NCBI GenBank assembly: GCA_029207755.1
Contig: JARCOQ010000007.1
Location: forward strand, 41,001,656 to 41,065,655
Source: Chamaea fasciata
Lineage: Eukaryota > Chordata > Aves > Passeriformes > Sylviidae
Direction of reading: 5' to 3'
DNA length: 64,000 bases
The position numbers were made by a program, and so were the translations under genes. Below the pieces are notes generated by a model. That model was not told the DNA's origin, did no database searches, and saw only the letters and a program-made list of their open reading frames with translations. Shown here in pieces: positions 41,901-59,449 of the stretch; the first letter of the stretch is position 1, and every line of letters begins with the position of its first letter.

Positions 41901-44259
41901 CCTGCCTGACCTTAGCAAGTACAACCCCCTACCCAAATGGGCAGAGAAATAGGAAGAAATCTCTTGTATTAATGACACCTATGGTTCTTATTTCAGACAT
42001 GCTCTTTGTTCCTAAGGCACCTTGTGATAAATCCTCTGTAGAGTGGCTTTAATAGGGGTAGTGAGACAAGAAGGAAGAGTGTAAGTAGTGGGGATGAAAG
42101 TGAACTCATTTAGGGATTCATTCTCTACCCTAATTCCCCACAAGAACAACAAAATCTTTCAGCAGCTAGACCTGTAATAAGGTTTACCTCAAATTCACCC
42201 CACCAGGTCCAGCACTACAATGACTGACCCACTGCAGGCCATAGAGGGAGGTCACATGCACACACAGGTACAAGGATACAAGCTGACAGGGTAGAGCCCC
42301 AAAGAAAGGCATGTGGGTGCCTTCCAGACTCAGTGCATAGTAACTCCACTTTCTTAGCACCTGAAGTCAGGTAACTAAGCTCTTCCTCTTAACACATTTT
42401 CATTTGACCTGTTTGTGCATATTAAATGGGTCCCGAGCATTAAGTTGCTACAAGCTTCTGTCTGACACCAGTAACCTTTCCTGAGAACATGTATTACAGA
42501 CCTCCAAAGAGTCTGAGTAAATGTAAGCAGTACCAGTAGTGGTCCTTGATTTAAGCAATTTTAACTCTCTGTTCTCAACAAAACACATATATTTTGAACT
42601 CCTGCTGCTACATTACACATTCTTTTTCAAAAAAGAGAAAACAATGGAGAGTTTGTGACCTTCTCTGACATAAAAAAATGTCAAACAGATTAGTACCATT
42701 ATTAAAATTAAACACTTATACAAAGTAATTTTATACAAGTCCTTTGCTACAAGATATATGTCTGACTGAACATGTAAATTTTATTTAGATCTAAATTGTA
42801 TTTAAAACAAAATAGAAAACAATTTTCACAAAAGCAAACCCAAAATGCAAAAGAAGTTTCTTCCTTGATTTAGCTTTCTGAATTTCTAGAGAATATTTAG
42901 AGGGAAAGGAAACATATATTAAAAACCCATTTGAAATCTTCCTTCCACAGAAACGAAGAAGAAATTTTCCTTTCCTGAGGATTAATTTCCCTTTCTGAAG
43001 TGCAACTGCATTTAAACTTTATTTTTCTATCTTGACCCACTGTCTAATTCCAAAGATCTCTATTTAAATAAGAACAGTTTCCATAACTGCCTAAGCCAGC
43101 TGGCAGGATGTTTTATATCAGCAAACATACTACTGCTTCTCTGTTAGAAGTGAAGTGTGCCACTCCATCAGCAATATCTTGGAACTTGATAGACAAAGGA
43201 TGAAAAAAAAACCCAAAACCACCAAACACCTTACCTAAATTGCTCAGGCCTGACTCAAGTGCTGTAGAAAGGCCTGATTCAAGTGCTGTAGATGGTTCTT
43301 CATTTCATTCATGAGAGGTTAAAGGAAGGAATAGCCCTCTCCAAGCTGCTAACTGAAAGAGCATCTTGCTCTGACAGATACCAAACCCTACTGTTCTCCT
43401 TGTGCTTGACCTTGAATAAGAAAGCTTTGCAGTTCCCCCCACCATGGAGAACACACTCTCTTTTGAGGAAGGTAGCTGTTTTCTCCCCATCTCAGGGCCC
43501 AAAGCAGCAACAACTCTGCTCCTTGCCCGCTCCCCCAGAAAGCCACTGTGCTCCAAGTGGTGCTCTTCCAATTTCCACTCCTCCTGCTCCCAGCTTGAAC
43601 TGCTCTGCTGTAGACTGACTGCTCCCTCTCTTATCATTTTGACCTACTAAGTGCTCTGGAGCAGTGAATCAGTGAGCAGAGACAGTTAAAATTAAGCTTG
43701 AATATAGAGCAAATTGTACAGCATTACAATATACCCTTAATAGGAAATATGCAGCCCTCCTATGAGAGCAAAATCTTTGGCTTTAACTACCCCAAATAAT
43801 TCTGTCCATCATTTCCTCTCAATAGAAAGAATGGACCAAGTAGAGGTGCTTTACCTGGATGATTTAAAAATAAAACTCAGAACTTTTCTAGAATCACCAT
43901 GGAAAGTCATTTTGTGTCTCTGCAAAGAGGTATCAAAATGTAAATACAGCAGTATTCTTAGAAAAGAGGACAATTTCAAGTTAAAATATTAAAATAAACA
44001 ACAGTTAGAAATAAACACGTTTTAAAATTCATCTCTGATGGAATAACTTCTCCTGTTTCAACTCAGCCACTATTTAAGCAGAAGGTGGTAATTAATACCA
44101 TCACTAGTCACCAAAACACACCAAGGAACTTCCTAACAGTTCCTTTGCAGCAGCAATAGCAACTGACAAACTGCATTTCTCTGGGAGCCTTTTCCTTGCT
44201 ACATATGGTCGCAATACCAGTGAACCAACATCCTGCTGCTAAGAAATATTTCCTGTATA
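38931..44259. other. No coding sequence seen; between kelch gene and TMED8
   Basis: No exon with credible coding content or splice structure was found on either strand. Minus-strand AATAAA hexamers occur at several places (for example around 40405, 42781 and 43020), so part of the stretch could be a long alternative TMED8 3' UTR. No dispersed repeat was recognised here. Confidence 0.45.
43246..43292. repeat. Tandem duplication, 24-bp period x2
   Basis: Copies at 43246-43268 and 43270-43292 (AGGCCTGACTCAAGTGCTG) differ by a single C/T change. Downstream of TMED8. Confidence 0.75.
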
Positions 44260-44265
44260 TTTATT
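44260..44265 (-). terminator. TMED8: TMED8 polyadenylation signal (candidate, proximal)
   Basis: The first AATAAA on the minus strand noticed after the TMED8 stop, about 845 bases downstream. Other hexamers lie further on, so alternative ends are possible. Confidence 0.4.
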
Positions 44266-45919
44266 GATTGTATTCCAACCATTTTGTGTTCATTCAGCAT
44301 GGCAATAAGTAATGTCTTCTGCTTCACATCTGGATTACAGAAAAAAACTTCTGGTAATCAGGGAGGTTTTAATCATCTACATATGCCTACAATCAACAGA
44401 TATAAGATCCAATTCTTAATCTGTAGAAGGCTTCCTATGGACTATGAGGTGTGCACCCTGCTCCCACCCCCTGTTCAAACATGAGCTGTGGCTGCTATTT
44501 GGGGCTCACCTGTTGTAGCACTGCCAAGCCACTGCAGCATGGGTTGCTGCTGGCCAGCTGCACTCCCACCCACTCATGTTTGAAGGAAGCACTGACTGCA
44601 CTGACTGTAGCGATGGTAGGTGATGGGGTTACCCTGGCTAAGTGACAGGCCAGCTGTGCTTCTGGCTCACTGAAGCTAACAGCTGCCCTCTAGTGATGCA
44701 GATGCAGCAGGAGAGTTGGAAAAGTTATTCACAAAATAGTAACAGATTATTTTCACTTCATTTTGTACCAGCACGACAGATCAGAATCACAACAACCTGA
44801 ACGTGGCTTCTGGGCAATTGCCAGCTGTGGTGTGAAGGCCCAGCCCAATGGCTGCATGGAGCAGACCTCCTGAAGTTTTAGAGAAAGAGCAGCTGCCTGG
44901 GAGCAACCAGGCAGTCACAACTACCTTTCTCCCCTGGGACAGTGGGGAAGAAGGGTGTGGGGAGAAACCAGTTCATGTCCGAAGAAGAGCTGGCAGAATT
45001 GCGCCGTGGTTCCGTCACACAGCAGTGCCTGTCAGGCAGTACCAGGGCTGGGTGGCAGCCTGCTACACTCACCATCACCTGCCTGCCATCCTTGCCCCTT
45101 CCCTCTTCTTCAGCTAGTGTAGTAGACGTGAAAGAACAGAGTCTTATTGCGGAGCAGAGAGTATGAGTTATCGAATTTCAGCAGGTAGATGCCCTCGCCC
45201 GGATACTCGTGGCTGCCTGCCTGCACCTCCCGATGGCTGTTCCTGCGGTACACAGGCATGATCTCTCCATAGCGGTTCCGCAGGTAGCTTTTGGAACCCC
45301 GCTCCACGTCACCTACAGGGGACAGTCCTGAGTGGCAGAAAGGAGACAAGTAAGTAGGCAGGAACCACTACATAATCCAGAAAAAGACCAACAGGACCAG
45401 AATGCAACACAGACATGCAGCTGTATCGAAGGCTAACTGTGACAGCATTACCCAGAGCATCTCCTCCGACCTTTCTGCAAATACTTCCCACAAAGTCCGG
45501 TCTTCCTTATCATAACAAAGGACATACCAAGACCCAGTTCTCTTGGGAATACTGATGGGACAGTATTTACTAGCCCACCAGCCCAGTCTCCTCTCTTTCT
45601 TTAGCTTACCTTTTACACACCTCAGTGCTTTTATACATACAACAGCAGTCCTGTGATATAGACTTGAAACAAAAAAGAGGCAGGAAAGCTCTTAGCTGTT
45701 ACCTCATAGTGTCTATATCCTCAATTCACTTCTCCAAGAGGATTCCTCATAAAAGAACCTTCCCCTGTTTACAGGGGCTGCAAAATTCAGACACAAACCT
45801 CCCAGCTACACTGGGCACACATACACTGAAGCCACAGAACAGGCAAGATTACTGTGTGTTTCCCAAGTACAGTGACACAGGTACTAAACATTTCACATAT
45901 AGTCAGAAGGAGCTACTGA

Positions 45920-46150
45920 TGTACTGGGGAAAAAAAGAAAACAAGAAAAAAAAAAACCCAAACCAGGCAAACCCCTCTCCCCCCCTAAAAAAAAAAACAA
46001 AAAACAACCCCAAAAAACAAAACCAACCCCCCCCCCCAAAAAAACCCAAAAAACCAACTCCCCCCACAAAACCAACCAACCAAAAAAAAAATAAATCACC
46101 AAAAAACCCCCAAACAAAAACCCCAAAAAACCAACACCCCAAAACAAAAC
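45920..46150. repeat. A/C-rich low-complexity tract
   Basis: About 230 bases composed almost only of A and C, including a run of eleven C near 46027 and many CCCCAAAA-like stretches. In TMED8 intron 5; the transcript therefore carries G/T-rich sequence with several runs of four or more G. Confidence 0.9.
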
Positions 46151-49100
46151 CTTCTTGCCTCCATTCACCACCAGAAATTTCTCAGTCTGAGAGTCTAACC
46201 AAAACAGTCAGGTTAAAATTTCAGACTTTAAAGCTTTCATCAGCTAGAAGTTGACTGAGTGAATTCTGATCTTATTTTTCCATGTGTTCAATTTTAAGAA
46301 TGCTCATGGAGAGGACAGCCATTGACATATGCTGAAGCAGGAAGGGCCAAATGCTTTCTTATCACTCTAAACAGCAACCCAAAAGGCTGCAGAGATAGAA
46401 AATAGGCTGACTAAACAAAGTAGACGGAAATTATACATCTGACAGATACTCTCAGCAGCACAGCAACAAGCAACACAAATTAACCTTTATAAGATCTGCA
46501 CTAACCTTCAATTTCCTCGTCCTCCTCTTCATCCTCCTCATCACTGGATTCACTGACCTGAACAGTAATGGCAGTGCTGGTAACTGTGGTCCAGTCAAAG
46601 TAGACTCCAAACCCAATGTCGTAGTCATCCGTAGCAAACTCCCAGCAAATGCATTTCCCATCAGGATGGGTGGGCACACGGACTGTCACTACCTCGCCTC
46701 GCTTCACCACCATCCGGCCATTCCTCTCCTTTCCCATTTTGGCTTTGAATTCCTTCATCTTCTCAGTGGTCCACATGGTGGGTGCAGCCAGAGGGGGAGG
46801 CTGAGCTGAGACAAGGGAAAAGTTCACAGGCTTACATGACTTTTCACTACTGAGAAACTGTTACCTGAAAACAGTGAAGCTATTTCTGGTAAGGGGCCTG
46901 CATTTTGGGGCCTGCTCCCAAAAGCCCCAGATGTGAAGTTTTTCCACTCACTAGCTAGGAGCCCAAATTTCCATCAGGAATTAAAAGTATCTCCAGGACA
47001 GTCTCTGCTCCTCTAGCCAGGGCAGGCATGTAAAAAATTACCCAAACAAGAGTTCTGCCTTCAGGACTCACCTTTTCTCTGCTCCCCAAGGAGGTCTGCA
47101 GTCTCCAGCTCAGCTGAAAGGATATCCACAGCACCAGTGTGATCTGACTGAATCATGACTATATCCCCTACTCCCTGAGGTATATGGTAGTTGGTTAATC
47201 GAACAGCTTCCTGCACCAAGCACATAAGAAACATTGTCACAAAGACCATCCTGGTTAAAAAGTCTCTGCCTAGTTTTGAAACAACTCATTAGTAACTCAG
47301 GCATCTTTATGAAATCAAGTCAGACCTGCAGAAGCTTCTAATAGTGTAGGCTAGCTCTGAGACACTTCTCAGCATTGTTTCCCCTACGACACCAACATCA
47401 TGAACTTTGAAGTCAAATGCTGCATTAGTGTCACAAATTTCACACGCCTTGGCCTCCCTGGGAGTCCTAGGCAGGCACATTTTTGCACTGGCATCAGAGT
47501 TAATTGTCACTCCTCAACAAAGCAACAGCCTTATGGATTTAGCTGACTATTCTTGGAAAGAATTCCCAACACACAATTTCTCTAGGGAGAGCACTTCAGC
47601 TCTGTGTGCATCTAGACTACAGCCACAATCAATCATTGCTGTATCCTAGTTGGAAGTCCATCTGGTTCACTAGGACCTCTCTTCTCAAGTATGCAAACTC
47701 ACAGGTCCTGACCTTGGTGTCACTTGCACAGGTTTTCCTGACTCTATCTGTAAGGCAAATTGGCTGCTCACAAGAAGAAACAAGGGACTTTCAGTTCCCT
47801 CTTCCGTAAATCTGCAAGAATGGAATTTCCAGAAGCACCAGATAAGATCAGAAGGTGAGAATTACCTTGAAGCCTCAGTGAGCAAGGAAGCAAGGACTAG
47901 CTGAAGACACAGGAGGGATTTTGCAAATAAGACTGATATCATTTATCTCCCCCAAATATATAGGAAAAAATGTAACTGAATCTATATTAATTCTACTTTT
48001 ATCTTAACACAACCCTTAGAGCCTCAGTCCCATAGCAGCAAGCACAGTAGTAGGGTGGGAGAACTGTTGCTGCACTTCTGTCTTTGTTCTCAGACATAAG
48101 AAACATCCATTTACCTTTTTGAGAGATTGGATTTGGTCAGGCAGCTTCTCTTCTAGTTCAGCCACTTTCTGGTCCCCCAGAGCACCAATTTCTTTCTTCG
48201 AATGGTCTCTTGTGCCTGCGCTCAGGTGCGCCCCAGCCTGTGACCTTTTGGAGGAAGAGAGCAGTACAACTCAGCGCTTGCAGCCAGGGCACAGCCAGCA
48301 GAGGAAGCACTGCTCTGGAACTCAAATTCAGATGAACTGAAGGAACAAGATTCTGTGGTCAGGACCTGCCAACTGGACAAAGAGCCCCTGCCCCTCCCTG
48401 CCATCTCTGCATGATTACCTTCCACGTGAGCCAGGGGGAGCAACTTCAGTGGGATACTCCATATTTACCATCCTTTAGATAGCAGAAATTCACTGCACTC
48501 ACCCCACAGCATGCTGGCTCACCAACACTATACTAAGGACAGACAGCAGTAGCAACTTTTCTGCCCAAGAAAGGACAACTTACTTTATGCCAGCTACTGC
48601 ATGGCATCTGCATACTCCCTCAGAGGTCAACTGGATCAGTGAAAGAATTCAGAACAATTTTGACAGCCATCTGAGAATGCTATCTATTTAAGTAGCCCAT
48701 TATGCCTTTTCCACTAGCAATCCCAACAGATACAGGGAGCACCCAAGTGTGTCTCTGCCATATTCAAATACACTCCACAGATAAGCAAGCAGTAAGACAT
48801 ACAATGGACAGCACAGTAACTTAGCAAAGAGGTCCAAGTACTGCACTCTAACAAAAGAAAACGGACATGCTAAAATAATAGGAATGGTACACAGCAGGAA
48901 AAGAATGGGCAAGAAAGAAAATGTCTCTGGCATTTATTCTCTGTTGAGGGTTTTCTTCTAAATTATGCTGGAAAAAAATGCTGCATGTTTTCTGCAGCTA
49001 GACTTATAATCCCAAATTAACTCAGATGCCAGAAGAGTGTCCTCTCTAATGCTCTCATTACGTATGTGAAACGTCTATGAGAAGCAACCTAGTATTAAAT

Positions 49101-51689
49101 AAGAACAGAAAATCACTTCTGAAAATCAAAACCTTCTCACAGCACTATAAAACCAATGTCAACTGCCTTGCTCTAAAGCATGAGAATTCTCATGAGAGAC
49201 ATGAGAACACATTAAGGGAAAAAATGCATTTCTTCAAATGTTGCCTTTCAGAAATGAGAAATATTCCCATTAGCAAGGAAGCAGACCTTGAGTATAGTTT
49301 GGAATAATTAAAAATAAAATGAAATACACACAGCTCAATTAAAACACATTCTGCATCCACAGAGAAGGCTTGAACAGGGTAAATGTGGCTTTTGTCTTCA
49401 AGTTGTTACTCCTATGGCACTACAGAATTTAACCAGAAACAAAGCCATTTTTTACTTACATTCTCTCAACAGCGTGATTTCTTTTTCTAGAACTGGCACT
49501 ATAGACCAGAAGGTTTGTAAGAACAACACAAACAAGATGAATAGCAGGTTCACAAAATGGCAGCAGATAGACAAGATAAGAAGGGACACTTGGTGGGAAC
49601 AATTTCTTTAAAGGAAGAATTCTTGGACTTCTATGCGATCGTTTTCCAGCCTATTTGCATTTCAGTTTAGCAGTTGCATGAACACACCGAGATGGGCTAT
49701 TTGGTCATTTGCTACCATAGGTGCACACATCTGCTCAAAAAGTTCTCCATGAACACCGAAGCTTACAGGTTGGGAAATTTTTCCTCTAGATACCACTGAT
49801 ACTCAAGAGGCTCACTGAAAGATAGGGAAGAGCTACACAAGCTTTACAAGCAGACTTACAAAGACAGAGTTCAGCTGATTCCTCCTCACACAAATCTTTT
49901 GGACCATCTCCATCCCTTTCAAAGAAGATCTAAATTCAATTATGTCCACAAGTATCCATCATCTACTTTGGCTCTTTTGCTTACAGTCTGTATTAATCTC
50001 TTTACAGAAAATTAAAGGAGATAATAAAAAGATGGAAGAGCTCATTTATAGTCAGGAAGTCTGATAGAGATGTCAGCAGCATCAAACCAAGATGGGATCA
50101 AACTGTTGTTTTGGTAAGAAGGGTCGTTTGATGTGCGGTTTTTTTTGTCCTGGATTTTTGCATTTTTTTAATGAAGCTGTGGTTCGCCTACTGTAATTAA
50201 TGCACACATTTCTGAAATTGTATCCTGTGCAACAAATGTACAGTGGCAAATGAAACTGCACTGCACGGTATTAGTGCTTGTAACCAATGAAATTACTTGG
50301 CCATGGGCACCGCATGCCCAGCCGGTACCAACAAGCCAAACATCTGATAACAGGGTTGATCAGCAGCATTAATGGAGAGATAAGAAAAAACAAACAATGA
50401 AGAAAAAAGCCAAAACACTGCCAAGAAAATTGTAAAAGGTATTTTCTTGTACAGCTTCCAGCAGATTTACAGACAGTAGGCATGCTCAATTATTAAAGTA
50501 TCCTTCAGACAGGATATAGAAAACTTCCCCGGAAAATGTACTAGGTCTTATAATGGGTTTATAAAACCCTACAGTGTTCCTTTCAAGCTGAATGACTGTG
50601 ATTTGAATAGCTGAGCCATGAACTACATTTCTCAAGCTTTAAAACAACCTTAAAGCCTGTAAGAACAGGCCGTCCCATCCTGATTCCAGTATATACTGTG
50701 CCAAAGCAGACCATTCAGTCTCCAGTCCCGTCTTTTTACCTGCACAGAACAAACTACCATATGGAAGAGGTCACAGGAGTGAAAACAGACCGTCATGCAT
50801 GTGGGCCACAACACACGAAAAGGTTTTCCTACCCGCTCTGCGAAGTATTGGACTCCAAAGAATCAACTAGCTGATCTGTAGGCTCTGTCTTTTGGGCTGA
50901 GTCTTCATTTTCTGACAACAAACAGAATACAGGAAAAGAAGGTGAAATAAAGGTTGGTGTTTATAATACACTGACAGGAAAAAAAACTGCAGCCAGCACT
51001 CAAACACTGACGAGGTCACACAGCTGTGGAACAAAGACCTGTGCCAACCAGTTTTCGTGTTATGAGCTGTATCTAGAACCTTGTGGAACAAAGATTTTTT
51101 TAATGGCCTCAACCCTAGGAAAGGGAGAACAAAAACCTACACATGGTTTTGGTGTAAAGCAGTTCTCAGAAGCAGGGTTCATTCAGGAACTACTAATCCT
51201 AGCTTTAGAAGGACAGAGCGAGGCCAAATTTCATCATGTAAAGCTGAGCTGACAAAGCCCTGGAAAAAGCAATCATGCAGCAGTTCACAAAGGATACTGG
51301 CGAGATGGAAATTCCTAGGTCAGTGCTAAAAGCACCGTCTATAAAGATGGCTCCTGGTCTCCCCCGAGTCTCCTGAACTCAGGGAAAGGTCTGTCCCCAT
51401 ACGACTGCGGTACGCGCTTCACAGCCCTGCTCTCCGATGGCGTTAGGGCAGTGAACAGGGCACGGACAAGTTCCGGCTTTTGCAGGTTGCTGATGCTCCT
51501 CGAAGCCACTGGCCATTCCCAAGAGTCAGGGCGGGAAAGAGACAGCTCCAGCCCTGGGGTACGCAGCCCACGGCACAGTCCAGCTCCCGGCTAGACGGGG
51601 CCTCTCACCGGGGACAGCGCAAGTCTCCATCAATCCTCGCTCTTCCCACTGCATCGGGAAGAACTCTTGCTGCAGTTCCAGGCGCCCGA

Positions 51690-55402
<3,713 letters not shown>

Positions 55403-55622
55403 AGACTCATGCTGCACTTTTGCCTTTGTAAGAAGCCCAGCAGCCACAGCAGACTGCACCCTTATTACCTTGCAGATTGTTCAAGGAGGTAAAGCTCCAC
55501 CTTTTCACAATTACAAAAAATTGTGCACTGCACTGCCACTACAACTCTTAGATATTTTATTACACCAAATCCATTCACATGTTGTCTCTTTTCTGCAATA
55601 CTTCATTTGCTTACAGGAACTA

Positions 55623-55628
55623 ATTAAA
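55623..55628 (+). terminator. SAMD15: SAMD15 polyadenylation signal (candidate)
   Basis: ATTAAA, the commonest variant signal, about 220 bases after the stop codon. AATAAA hexamers at 56062 and 56282 are alternatives. Confidence 0.35.
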
Positions 55629-57918
55629 GTGGAGGTTGTAGATCAGATTGTACCAATTGTCTGTCTTTCACTTCTGCTTCACAATTGGTTAAAAAAGATC
55701 AAAAAACAATCATAGACATATTTTAGGCACAAGTGATTGATAAGAACTTCCCAGATGCCCAAGTGAATAGATTTCTCACAGGCTTTAGTGTCTGCAGACT
55801 GGGTTTGCTCTGAAACTGAGATGGAAGATAAATGGCATATGCAATAACTGGTGTACCGGTGTGGTGGCAGCTGCTGTCAGCAATCATAATTAAGCAAGGG
55901 GTCTAGGTGCAACATGCATAACTAATTCTTGGCCTCACCACAGAAATGATTTCCTGTGAGGCAAAACCAGGCAGGCAGTGTTTTATCATGGTAAACAGTA
56001 CTGAAACACATGGTAGATGGTGGCAGAAGTACAAAAGAACATTGAACTTGAGAATTTAGGGAATAAAAATTGCTTTGCCCTGGGTGGATTTGGACAGAGT
56101 AGCCAGTTACCTCCTTTTTCCTTGAAGGACATATAATATAGTCTGTGGTGATGAGGGTGGGATGCATTATGACCAGCAAGGAAGTAGAAGTGCTGATGAA
56201 AGCCTGTCTTAAGGAATGCTCCTGACTAAATCAGTAGTATGTTGTCAAGCTTCAGTGGCTTTCCCAGGATCCCCTATGGCGAATAAAAAAATGCAACAAA
56301 AAAAGCCTGGGCCTGATCCTGTTTAGTTTGTTACACCAAAGCTGTAGCCACTACAAAATAACTGTAATTGGGTTTTGTAATTCAGTTTTGTATTGAAGCT
56401 GCAATAGAAACACAGTGAAACTGAAGGAGTTCATATGCCAAGAAGACCAAGTAATAAGCAAATTCAGACAAAAAAAAATTGAACAGCTCAGGGATAAGCA
56501 AGTTTGCTGAGCAGTATAGAGAGAAACTCATAGAAGAAAATGTGTGCATAGGGTTATTGGGTGAAATAGTTTAAAGAGTCTGAGAGTTAACAGTGCTGGT
56601 TCTTGCACTGCTTGGTCCCATGAAGGAGCTGGGGTGAGATCTCAGCAAAGCATTCCTCATGGGTTTAATTATGGTTTATGAAGATTTAGAATCATACTCA
56701 GCATTTTCCTCTGGAATTTCTGAGAAACTGTTGGAAGCAGCTGTGAAGAATGGAGATTTGTCATCCAGTGTCATGCTAGGCTCCACTACAGCTGAAGTGA
56801 GAGATGTATTGGTCCTGACCAGCCCACATTGCTTTGTAGGACAGTCTCTAGAGGGTGCCTGGTACAGTAGAGCACCAGGCATCAGATGGCACCAGACAAG
56901 CTCTCTCTTTTCTAGCAGCTGGCTAAAGAGAGACTTCCTCAGTGGCACAGCTGTCAGGTCAAACCAGGGGAAGGTTCTGGGTAGGGAAAACAAGTGGAAA
57001 CATTTACTGGCAACAACAGTCCAAAGCAGCTTGCTAATAATGTAACAAATAGTGGTTTTCTTCAGTGTCTGACTACAAGACTCTTTCTTGGGCCTTTGAG
57101 AAACCATCAGACTCAGAGACTTGAATATAAAATGTTCCAGGCATCACTGTCAAGTGAAGTAAAACTGAGACTAGTGGCTCTAGAATAGCCCTGCAAAAGC
57201 AGGAATTCTTTCCCTCAAGCAGCATTCCCCTGACTTAACATCCTCAATAGTCCAGTTTATGAACTGTCGTAAGATCATTACCCCCAAGAACTGTCCTCTA
57301 GATATTCCCATAGGAACTTTTTTTTTTTTAAAATCCAATTCCCTAGTCTTGATCAGTGGCTTCAGACAACTCTGATAAGTAGGATCTAGGGACAAAACTC
57401 AGTCCATGTCTTCTGTTGCTAATACATCATCTAAGGCAGTTCCTGGGGCAGAGATGTGGTGCTAAGGACAACACAGAGTTCAGTACCTTCCAACCTAACA
57501 AGGCAGCCCATGTTTTATGTGAGATGAGGCAAGCTGCAAAGCAGAGACAAGCAGTACCTCAGCATTCTACTGTCTACTTTCTCCTCTTGAGAAATCGAAG
57601 AGGTAAAATCTTTGCTGAAAATCTCTTGCACACAAAACTGGGCAGGAAGGTTTTTTCTCTGCACAGATGAGGCCACATTCAGGAAAGCTGAGGTCATTAC
57701 TTAGTTTCAATGCCTTGTGGTGAGGCAGGTTCTGCCACATGATGCTGTTCAAGCCTGCATAAAAAATGACCACTATTCATGGAATTTTATTTTCCTTGCA
57801 GGATGAACAAAATCAAATATCAATTACCAATGTGCACACAGATGTGAAGAGATATTCTTATCTCACAGTGCTGTGAGGAATCACACTGACAACCAGAACT
57901 GTTTGGTTCAACACCTCT

Positions 57919-58050
57919 GATCTGGGACCATTTTAGGTGAGGGATGCTAAAATTAGTAGTAACAAGTCCAATAGAGCTTGCATTTTATGTAGCTCATACT
58001 AACTGAGTAAACAGAAGCCCTTGACAGGCTGCATATAAAGTCATGTAACC
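57919..58050 (+). repeat. Inverted repeat, left arm
   Basis: Starts GGACCATTTTAGGTGAGG and ends TAAAGTCATGTAACC. The reverse complement of this arm occurs at 59277-59410 with about four in five positions identical and a few small gaps. Similarity fades inside the arms. Could be a terminal inverted repeat of a decayed DNA transposon, or two copies of an older repeat in opposite orientation. Confidence 0.75.
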
Positions 58051-58200
58051 ATTTGGCCATAATGGCACTGTGAGCGCTCTGGGTACTTCAAGCACACTCA
58101 GCAATGCACTAATTACAGGGTGGTTGTTCTGATATTTTGGGTCCCTTTTTGTAGAAACAACGGGGTTGAGTCCCATTCAGTGGTAAAACTCAGATTTGAG

Positions 58201-58236
58201 TCCTGCAGTGAATCCTGCAGTAAATTCTGTAGTGAA
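58201..58236. repeat. 12-bp unit repeated three times
   Basis: TCCTGCAGTGAA, TCCTGCAGTAAA, TTCTGTAGTGAA in tandem, inside the interval bounded by the inverted repeats. Confidence 0.65.
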
Positions 58237-59276
58237 ACTGTACGGTGCAAGGTGCACTGTGAAGATTTTTTAGGCCACACGTAAGTTAGTAGCTTTTATG
58301 ATGGAGTTTGCTCAGATGCTTTTGAGTTCCTTTAACTCTAAGGCAGTTGTATGAGTTCAGTGCAGTATAAGAATATTTTGTGTGTGTGTGTTAAGAAGAA
58401 TGAGTTCTGTGTTGAGTCTGCCAGCATTAAAAAAAAAGAATTGACACAGGGACACCCATGAGATAAAGCTTGTTCGCTCAAAAATTGTTTTTGATAAATG
58501 CTTAAATATGTGAAGCCTTGTACAGGACATGTGCAGTTGGAATGATTTTCACTGCATGTCCTGGCCAGAATAAAGTAATGCAACTCACAGACACCTCAAA
58601 GATAGTCAGAGAGTTTCATTTCTTCCAGAGTTTGGTGACAGCTCCAGATTCTGAAATGACATGGTCCATTTTGAGAGGAGGGATGGAGGTGTCAAGGCTG
58701 TACACAGTGACAGGACAAATGACAGCAGATGGACAGTATGTGTGACAGGAGGCAGCAGAGGAGGCCACCAGCTAAGCATTGTTATAAAAGCATGTAAAGA
58801 TGTGCTTCTGCAGGGCTACTGCCCTAAGCAAGGAGAAAGGGACTCAAAAAGCCCAGAGAGATAGCAGAGCTGACCAACACCTCTAGGCACTGGAACACAA
58901 TTACCTGTGCTCTGCCACATGCAGGTGCAACACAAACCACTGCTACCAGACTGGTAGCACTGTCTGCCTGCCCAAAGTGGCAGAGGGACTTTGGTGGCTG
59001 CCCATCACTCTTCTTACATAGCAAAGGGTAGCAGTGGAGTGACACAAAGGGATAAACGCAAAGAGCTCAGCTGCCTGGCCCAGTCCTTGCAGGCTGAGTT
59101 AAAGTCTTCAGCTGAAACAGCTGAGCCTTGGGATCTGGCTAGTTTTCAAGATCTATAAAAAGCTATTTAATAATCTCTGTTTTGTCTCTTCCCTGAGATG
59201 ATTAGAAAGAAGATTTTATTCCAAACATCTCCCTGGAGGACCATTCTCCCCATTTGTCTTATCTAAGAGTTTATGG

Positions 59277-59410
59277 GGTTATATGACTTTATGTGCAGCC
59301 TACGAACAACTTATTTACTCAATTAGTATGAGCTACATAAAAATTATAAGCTGTATTAGACATGTTACTATTAATTTTAGCATCCCTCACCTAAAATGGT
59401 CCTAGTTCAA
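59277..59410 (-). repeat. Inverted repeat, right arm
   Basis: Partner of the arm at 57919-58050; on the minus strand it reads GGACCATTTTAGGTGAGG through TAAAGTCATATAACC. The shared core ATGTAGCTCATACTAA is almost unchanged between arms. Confidence 0.75.
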
Positions 59411-59449
59411 GGGCAATCTTGTCCATTTGTCCAAGTATGTGATGAGAGG

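Noticed and set aside
46000..46145. Telomere-like TTTTGGGG units
   Set aside because: Irregular and mixed with other A/C units; not vertebrate TTAGGG and best explained as low-complexity sequence.
45625..46254. 209-codon plus-strand open frame rich in Lys/Pro/Asn
   Set aside because: Mostly a translation of the A/C low-complexity tract in TMED8 intron 5.
48115..48244. Apparent stop codon in TMED8 exon 3
   Set aside because: It arises only if the nearer AG acceptor is used; the acceptor at 48244/48245 restores phase and follows a better pyrimidine tract.
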